Shown piece by piece: positions 59,509 to 64,000 of a stretch of DNA of 64,000 nt. The DNA lies in assembly GCA_964244885.1 (NCBI GenBank), contig CAXTKD010000004.1, forward strand, positions 1 through 64,000, written 5' to 3'. The position numbers and the translations under genes were made by a program. The notes below the pieces were generated by a model. The model worked only from the letters and a program-made list of their open reading frames with translations. It ran no database searches and was not told where the DNA came from. The number at the start of each line of letters is the position of its first letter. Within the stretch, counting starts at the first letter, position 1. The DNA comes from CAXTKD01 sp964244885 (lineage in GTDB: Bacteria > Pseudomonadota > Alphaproteobacteria > Sphingomonadales > Sphingomonadaceae).

Positions 59509-60828
59509 TTGGCAAGTGCAATCGGGGGCCTGGTGCCGCGCGGCAGGATCCGCTGGCTCATGGTCGGCCTCGTCTTCCTGGTGTCGGCGGTGTCCTACTT
59601 GGACCGCACCAACATCTCGATCGCGGCGCCCGCCATCAAGCTCGACTTCGGGATTTCCGATGTTCAGATGGGCACGATCTTCACCGCCTTCGTGCTCGGC
59701 TATGCGTTGACCCAGCCGATCGCCGGGCGCTTGGCCGACCGCTTCGGTGCCTACCGCGTCATCGCCATCGGCATCGTCTGGTGGAGCGTCATCACCGCGA
59801 TCACCGGCCTCGTCTCGGCGACTTTCGCCGGCGCGTTCGGGGTGATGGTCGCGGTCCGCCTGCTGCTCGGCATCGGCGAATCGGTGATCTATCCGGCGAG
59901 CAACCGGCTGGTCGCCAACTGGATTCCGTCGCGGGAGCGCGGCCTCGCCAACGGCTTGATCTTCGCCGGCGTCGGCTTCGGTGCGGGCGTCGCGCCGCCG
60001 CTCGTCACGATGATCATGGCCTCGCACGGCTGGCGCACCGCCTTCTTCGCGAGCGCGGTCATCGGCCTCGTGATGTGCGGCATCTGGCTGCTGCTCGCCC
60101 GCGAGCGGCCCGAGAAGCACCCGTTCGTGAAGCCGGAGGAGCTGACCTATATAGAGGCCGAGCGAGGCGCGGGCGGCGAAGCCGTGCGCGACGCCGACGG
60201 CATCCTGCGGTGGGGCGAGATCTTCGGCAACCGCGACGTCCGCCTGCTGGCGCTCGCCTATTTCTGCTTCGGCTACGTCGCCTACATCTTCTTCACCTGG
60301 TTCTTCACCTATCTGTCGACGGTGCGCGGCCTCGATCTGAAATCGAGCGGCCTCTACGGGATGCTGCCATTCATCGCGATGGCGCTCGCCTCGTCGATCG
60401 GCGGCTATGCGTCGGACAAGCTCGCCGCACGTTACAGCAAGCGCACCGGACGTTGCATGCCGGCGGCGGTCGGCATGGCGCTCGCCGGCGTGTTCGTGGC
60501 GCTGGCGACCCAGGTCGCGGACCCGCGGCTCGCCGCCGTTGTTCTCGCGCTCGGCTCGGGCTCTCTCTACCTGTCGCAGAGCGCCTTCTGGACGCTCAGC
60601 GCCGACTTCGGCAAGTCGTCGGCGGGCAGTGTGTCGGGGGTGATGAACATGGGCAACCAGATCGGCGGCGCGACGGTGGCGCAGGTCACTCCGATCATCG
60701 CGCATGCCTTTGGCTGGACGCAGTCCTTCCTCGTCGCGGCGGCGCTGGCGCTGGTCGGGGCGGTGGCCTGGCTGCTGATCAACCCGCACGCCGAGCTGCG
60801 CGCGCCGCCGACGATCGAAAGCCTCTGA
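59509..60828 (+). CDS. MFS transporter, ACS family (second in cluster)
   Basis: 439 residues and 12 helices. VSAVSYLDRTNISIAAPAIK and LGYALTQPIAGRLADRFGAY are the ACS hallmarks; it is a sugar-acid or dicarboxylate:proton symporter by family. The TTG start is supported by ggggaggg eight bases upstream; no ATG lies nearby, though the frame is open for 1.8 kb upstream. First gene of a rightward operon with a 2-hydroxyacid dehydrogenase (TGATG overlap) and a beta-propeller protein. Confidence 0.9.
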   Translation: MASAIGGLVPRGRIRWLMVGLVFLVSAVSYLDRTNISIAAPAIKLDFGISDVQMGTIFTAFVLGYALTQPIAGRLADRFGAYRVIAIGIVWWSVITAITGLVSATFAGAFGVMVAVRLLLGIGESVIYPASNRLVANWIPSRERGLANGLIFAGVGFGAGVAPPLVTMIMASHGWRTAFFASAVIGLVMCGIWLLLARERPEKHPFVKPEELTYIEAERGAGGEAVRDADGILRWGEIFGNRDVRLLALAYFCFGYVAYIFFTWFFTYLSTVRGLDLKSSGLYGMLPFIAMALASSIGGYASDKLAARYSKRTGRCMPAAVGMALAGVFVALATQVADPRLAAVVLALGSGSLYLSQSAFWTLSADFGKSSAGSVSGVMNMGNQIGGATVAQVTPIIAHAFGWTQSFLVAAALALVGAVAWLLINPHAELRAPPTIESL

Positions 60829-61760
60829 TGGCCCTGCCCGAGGTTGCCGTCCTCGATCGCCTGCCGTTGGCGATCGAGGCGCAGCTGGAGGGCGTCTGCA
60901 CGCTGCACGGGATCGGACCCGAGCCGGCCGACATTCCGCCCGAAGCCGCAAACGCCCGCGCGCTGATGACGTCGGGAGGCAAGGGGGCGAGCGCGGCGCT
61001 GATCGCGGCGCTGCCCAAGCTCGAGATCATCGTCGTCAACGGCGTCGGCTACGACGCGGTCGACATGGACGCGGCGCGGGCACGGGGCGTCCGAGTCACC
61101 AACACGCCCGACGTGCTGACCGCTGATGTCGCCGACATGGCGATCGGCCTGATCATCGCGACCTATCGCGGCATCGCCGCCGGCGACCGCTATGTCCGCG
61201 ACGGCGGCTGGGCGGCGAAGCGCCCGCTGCGGCTGATGCGGACGGCGAGCGGGCGGAGGCTCGGCATCGTCGGGCTGGGCCGCATCGGCAAGGCGATCGC
61301 GGCGCGGGCGGAGCCGATGATGGCGAGCATCGCCTACACCGGGCGGACGCAACAGGACGTGCCTTACGCTTATTATCCCGACGCGGAGACGCTGGCGGCG
61401 AGCGTCGACGTTCTCGTTGTCGTCGTACCCGCCGGGGCGGGCACCGACGGTCTGATCGACCGGCGCGTGCTTGAGGCGCTCGGCTCCGACGGTTTGCTGA
61501 TCAACGTGGCGCGCGGCAGCGTGGTCGACGAGAGGGCGCTGGTCGATGCGCTGGTCGATGGGCGGCTTGGCGGGGCCGGACTTGATGTGTTCGCCGACGA
61601 GCCGAATGTGCCGGAGGCGCTGCTGACCCTCGATAACGTTGTGCTGCAACCGCACCGCGGCAGCGCGACGATCGAGACGCGAACCGCGATGGGCCAGCTG
61701 GTGGTCGATAATTTGAAGGCGCATCTGGCGGGCCAACCGCTGCTGACGCCGGTCGCATGA
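60828..61760 (+). CDS. D-isomer-specific 2-hydroxyacid dehydrogenase
   Basis: 310 residues. NAD(P)-dependent interconversion of 2-hydroxy and 2-keto acids, close to glyoxylate/hydroxypyruvate reductases. The Rossmann loop RRLGIVGLGRIGKAIAARAE and the catalytic Arg (INVARGSVVDE), Glu (VFADEPNVPEAL) and His (LQPHRGSAT) are all present. Its start overlaps the transporter stop. It could act on a short product, such as glycolate or hydroxypyruvate, released by an aldolase step. Confidence 0.92.
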   Translation: MALPEVAVLDRLPLAIEAQLEGVCTLHGIGPEPADIPPEAANARALMTSGGKGASAALIAALPKLEIIVVNGVGYDAVDMDAARARGVRVTNTPDVLTADVADMAIGLIIATYRGIAAGDRYVRDGGWAAKRPLRLMRTASGRRLGIVGLGRIGKAIAARAEPMMASIAYTGRTQQDVPYAYYPDAETLAASVDVLVVVVPAGAGTDGLIDRRVLEALGSDGLLINVARGSVVDERALVDALVDGRLGGAGLDVFADEPNVPEALLTLDNVVLQPHRGSATIETRTAMGQLVVDNLKAHLAGQPLLTPVA

Positions 61761-61774
61761 AGGGGAGAGAAATA

Positions 61775-62635
61775 ATGGATAAGCGGAGCTTTCTGATGGC
61801 CGGCCTTGGGTTCGGCCTTGTGGGGATGAGCGGCGCGGCTTTCGCGCAGAGCGAGGCGGAGAAGGACGCGGCGCGGATCGCGCGCGAGACGCGAAAGGCG
61901 GCGGCGGTGCCGCACCGCAAGCTCCGGACGACCGACCTGTTCCTGAGCCCCGAAGGCTACCCCAACGCGATCGACTCGCAGCCCGAGGGCCTGTGGATCG
62001 GCGAGCAGCGGACGGTCGAGGGCATCGGCGTTTCGAACGACGCCTATCTCGTCGACTGGAACGGCAAGGTGCTCCGCAAGGTCAAGACCGAATCGATCAA
62101 CACCAGCGGCATGGCGTTCGGCGGCGGGCATCTGTGGATGGGCGCCAACGGCGGCCCGAACGGCATCTTCGAGACCGACCTCAACGGCCGCACCATCAGC
62201 CACCGCCAGATCCCGCTCGGGCCGGCGAACAACGGCGGCGGCTGCCATGGCGTCGCCTATCACGGCGGCAAGCTCTACTTCGCGGCGCTTCGGATGAAGG
62301 GCATCCTGCGTGTCGATCCGAAGAGCTGGGCGCCCGAGTTCTTCATTCCCTGCTCGGCGGCGCGGCTCCATGGCCTGGCGGTCAGCGACGACTCGATCTG
62401 GATCGTCACGGCGGCCGACAACGTCGACCCGAACGCGGTCATGGGCCTGACCAAATACGACCCGAAAACCGGGCAGCTGCTGGAGACCGCCGAATTCCTG
62501 CCAGGCAGCGCCGACCCGCACGGGCTGACGTTCCGCGACGGAATCCTCTACGGCTGCGATGCTGGCATCCATCCCGGCTGGCCGAACCGCAAGAGCAAGT
62601 CGAGCGGCCGGATCTTCCGCATCGACTTCGCCTGA
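61775..62635 (+). CDS. Exported beta-propeller protein, possible lactonase (SMP-30/Vgb-like)
   Basis: 286 residues. Signal peptide MDKRSFLMAGLGFGLVGMSG ends AFA-Q. The mature part has repeated beta-blade segments with SINTSGMAFGGGHLWMGANG, GGGCHGVAYHGGKLYFAALR and SADPHGLTFRDGILYGCDAG, typical of SMP-30/NHL-like propellers. A lactone hydrolase role would fit a PQQ dehydrogenase product but the catalytic metal ligands cannot be verified. Start is set by ggggag nine bases before the ATG; a longer ATG overlaps the previous stop. Confidence 0.75.
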   Translation: MDKRSFLMAGLGFGLVGMSGAAFAQSEAEKDAARIARETRKAAAVPHRKLRTTDLFLSPEGYPNAIDSQPEGLWIGEQRTVEGIGVSNDAYLVDWNGKVLRKVKTESINTSGMAFGGGHLWMGANGGPNGIFETDLNGRTISHRQIPLGPANNGGGCHGVAYHGGKLYFAALRMKGILRVDPKSWAPEFFIPCSAARLHGLAVSDDSIWIVTAADNVDPNAVMGLTKYDPKTGQLLETAEFLPGSADPHGLTFRDGILYGCDAGIHPGWPNRKSKSSGRIFRIDFA

Positions 62636-62663
62636 CAAGAAAAGGGGCGGCCCGAGGCCGCCC
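62636..62663 (-). terminator. Rho-independent terminator of the RraA-like gene
   Basis: An 8-bp perfect stem (gggcggcc with ggccgccc, cga loop). Read on the minus strand it is followed by cttttcttgtc, giving a reasonable T-tract. It also lies at the end of the rightward operon. Confidence 0.8.
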
Positions 62664-62697
62664 GAGGCTGGGAGGAGCGGGTCTGCGCCCGCCGAAC

Positions 62698-63630
62698 CTA
62701 GTTGTTTCGCGAAACCATCATCTCGTCGAACTCGGCGCGGGTCATCTTCATCATCTTGGGATGGGCCTCGACCCATTTGACGAAGGCGGCGTTGATCGCG
62801 GGTGTCCACTTCTGGTCGATCTCGCCGGGCGTGAACTTCTGCTCGCGCAGCATCTGGTGCCCGAAGCCGTCGCGCATCGCGATGAACTCGGCGCCCTTCA
62901 CGACCTTCTCGGCCATGATCGCAGGGATGAACATCACGCCCTCGCGCTTGGCGAGGATGAGGTCGCCCGGCAGCACGGTCGCGCGGCCGATTCGGATCGG
63001 GCCGTTGATGTGCATCATCTCCATCTCGCGGATGGCGGACGGGTCGTAGCCGCGGGTGAAGGCGTTGAAGCCCTCGATCTCCGCGAGGCCCGCGACATCG
63101 CGGACGCCGGCGTCGAACACCACGCCGGTCTTCGACTTGGCGTAGATCGAGTTGCCGAGGTTGTCGCCGATCAGCGTCCCGTCGACCATCTTGCCGTAGC
63201 CGTCGGCGACATAGACGTCGCGCTTCTGCAGGACGTCGATCGGCCAGCTGTTGTGGCCGCCGATACGGCCTTCCTTCTTGCCGAGCTCGCTGACCGCGCG
63301 GTTGATGTCGGGACGAAGCGGCATGTACTGCGCGGTGAGCGCGCGGCCGACGAACGGACGGTCCTGATGGACCATCGTGAAGCCGCCCTCGAACTGGTTG
63401 TTGTAGCCAGCCTGGCGGAGGATGCCCCACGCCTCCTCGGTGTTGACGTCGAGCAGGCGGTCGAGGATCGCGTCCGACACCTTGGGACGCCCGTCGGGGA
63501 AGCGCTCGCCCTTCCACTCGGAGGTGTAGAAGAGAATGTCTTCCTTCGTGGACTGGATCTGCGCCCGCGCGGGCAGCGCCATCGTCAGCGCCGACGCGCA
63601 AAGCGCCGCCGCCAAAATCAACTTCCTCAT
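62698..63630 (-). CDS. Exported RraA/HMG-aldolase-like protein
   Basis: 310 residues. Signal peptide MRKLILAAALCASALTMALP with cleavage after ARA. The fold is RraA-like: VDGTLIGDNLGNSIYAKS and the following GVVFDAGVRDVAGLAEIEGF contain the conserved Gly-Asp-Asn and Arg-Asp residues that bind pyruvate and divalent metal in HMG/CHA aldolases and oxaloacetate decarboxylase. RraA proteins are normally cytoplasmic and about 160-230 residues; this one is exported and has extra N- and C-terminal segments. Single-gene unit preceded by an operator-like box. Confidence 0.85.
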   Translation of the reverse strand: MRKLILAAALCASALTMALPARAQIQSTKEDILFYTSEWKGERFPDGRPKVSDAILDRLLDVNTEEAWGILRQAGYNNQFEGGFTMVHQDRPFVGRALTAQYMPLRPDINRAVSELGKKEGRIGGHNSWPIDVLQKRDVYVADGYGKMVDGTLIGDNLGNSIYAKSKTGVVFDAGVRDVAGLAEIEGFNAFTRGYDPSAIREMEMMHINGPIRIGRATVLPGDLILAKREGVMFIPAIMAEKVVKGAEFIAMRDGFGHQMLREQKFTPGEIDQKWTPAINAAFVKWVEAHPKMMKMTRAEFDEMMVSRNN

Positions 63631-63682
63631 GTGAATTCTCCCCCGTTTTGGTGCGGCCATCGAGCAGCCTTTGCGCAAAACT

Positions 63683-63710
63683 TGCATGCAAAATAGACAG
63701 CGTCAATACA
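63683..63710. promoter_or_regulatory. TGYATRCA-type operator, RraA-like gene promoter
   Basis: A perfect palindrome ttgcatgcaa (core 63683-63690) and a degenerate second box tcaataca at 63703-63710, again 20 bp start to start. It lies 53 bases before the RraA-like gene. Confidence 0.55.
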
Positions 63711-63713
63711 AGT

Positions 63714-64000
63714 TTAAGAACGGTTGGCGAGATAGCCGAGGGCCGTGCCGAAGCCTCCCCGGCTGATCTCGGCCTCGACGGAGGCGAGAAAGCCGCGCGG
63801 CAGTTCGCTGCCGTCGGCGCGGCGCGGCGGCGGCTGCGACGCCCAGTCCCGCCCGTTGGCTCGGATATGATCGCCGCCCCTGCTGACATCCGCGAAGGCG
63901 TTGTTGCCGAGGGATTGCGCCTCTGCGAACAACGCTGAGACGACGGCCGACAGGCGATCCGAAAGCGCGGCCGCCTGCTCCACAGCGCCGTCCGCAACAT
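63714..64000 (-). CDS. Partial protein running off the right edge
   Basis: The C-terminal 95 or so residues of a gene read leftward. The frame is open to the window edge (ending region VADGAVEQAAALSDRLSAVV), so a GTG at 63983 need not be the start. The visible part is Ala-rich and helical, then has GGDHIRANGRDWASQPPPRR and ends GTALGYLANRS. I do not recognise it. It stops four bases from the operator region of the RraA-like gene. Confidence 0.55.
   Translation of the reverse strand, partial: VADGAVEQAAALSDRLSAVVSALFAEAQSLGNNAFADVSRGGDHIRANGRDWASQPPPRRADGSELPRGFLASVEAEISRGGFGTALGYLANRS

Noticed and set aside
57388..60951. Nearly 1,200-codon frame including the PQQ dehydrogenase
   Set aside because: The residues upstream of the Tat-like leader lie antisense to the MFS gene and resemble no protein.
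62636..62663. Terminator for the rightward propeller operon
   Set aside because: The plus-strand side is followed by gaggctggg and not a T-run, so it is assigned to the leftward RraA-like gene, though it may slow both.

Overview
The window is GC-rich and gene-dense, with the codon use and gene content of an alphaproteobacterium, most likely a sphingomonad (order Sphingomonadales). This rests on the DUF1800/DUF1501 pair, a small lysine-rich protein of a type I associate with sphingomonads, an Entner-Doudoroff aldolase, and dispersed palindromes built on 'cctgtcgaa..ttcgacagg' and on clustered C4/G4 runs. No 16S rRNA or tRNA is present, so this is inference. I see no integrase, transposase, CRISPR array or rRNA operon.

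Layout. 0.2-11.2 kb is mixed chromosomal housekeeping: rplQ, an odd chemoreceptor-like soluble sensor, a thioesterase, guaA, two DoxX-like membrane proteins with a DUF805 protein, an exported Rid-like protein, an ArsC/Spx-like protein, an M20 peptidase, a Bcr/CflA exporter and a CurA-like reductase. 11.2-15.5 kb is a four-gene peptide-handling operon: ATP-grasp ligase, alpha-E protein, transglutaminase-like protein and Anbu proteasome-type peptidase. 15.5-21 kb holds a free methionine sulfoxide reductase, a cupin, HMG-CoA lyase, a SWIB protein and the DUF1501/DUF1800 pair. 21-29.5 kb is a chromosomal type IV secretion operon, transcribed leftward as virB1-B2-B3-B4-B6-B8-B9-B10-B11. VirB5, VirB7, VirD4 and a relaxase are not seen, and two large palindromes interrupt the operon. 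A CHAP peptidase diverges from it.

30-50.6 kb is again mostly housekeeping: eda, nfi, a diguanylate cyclase, purEK, phaB-like reductase, hemH, an orphan molybdenum hydroxylase large subunit, an HD-domain protein with a diiron-oxygenase-like ligand set coupled to an acyl-CoA ligase, lgt, a tightly overlapping midA-GNAT-pgeF-prs-NYN chain, a stress SDR, an ATM1-type exporter and a LysR regulator.

50.6-63.7 kb is the most interesting part: a catabolic regulon in four or five transcription units around a GntR/FCD regulator. It encodes an unrecognised two-protein iron-sulfur system, two ACS-type MFS transporters, an exported amidohydrolase, a XylX-like FAH-family dehydratase, a PQQ dehydrogenase with its cytochrome c, a D-2-hydroxyacid dehydrogenase, an exported beta-propeller protein and an exported RraA-like protein. 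Each promoter region carries two TGYATRCA-like boxes about 20 bp apart. I infer that these are the operators of the FCD regulator and that the cluster oxidises a sugar, sugar acid or related hydroxylated carboxylate, beginning in the periplasm. The substrate cannot be read from sequence alone.
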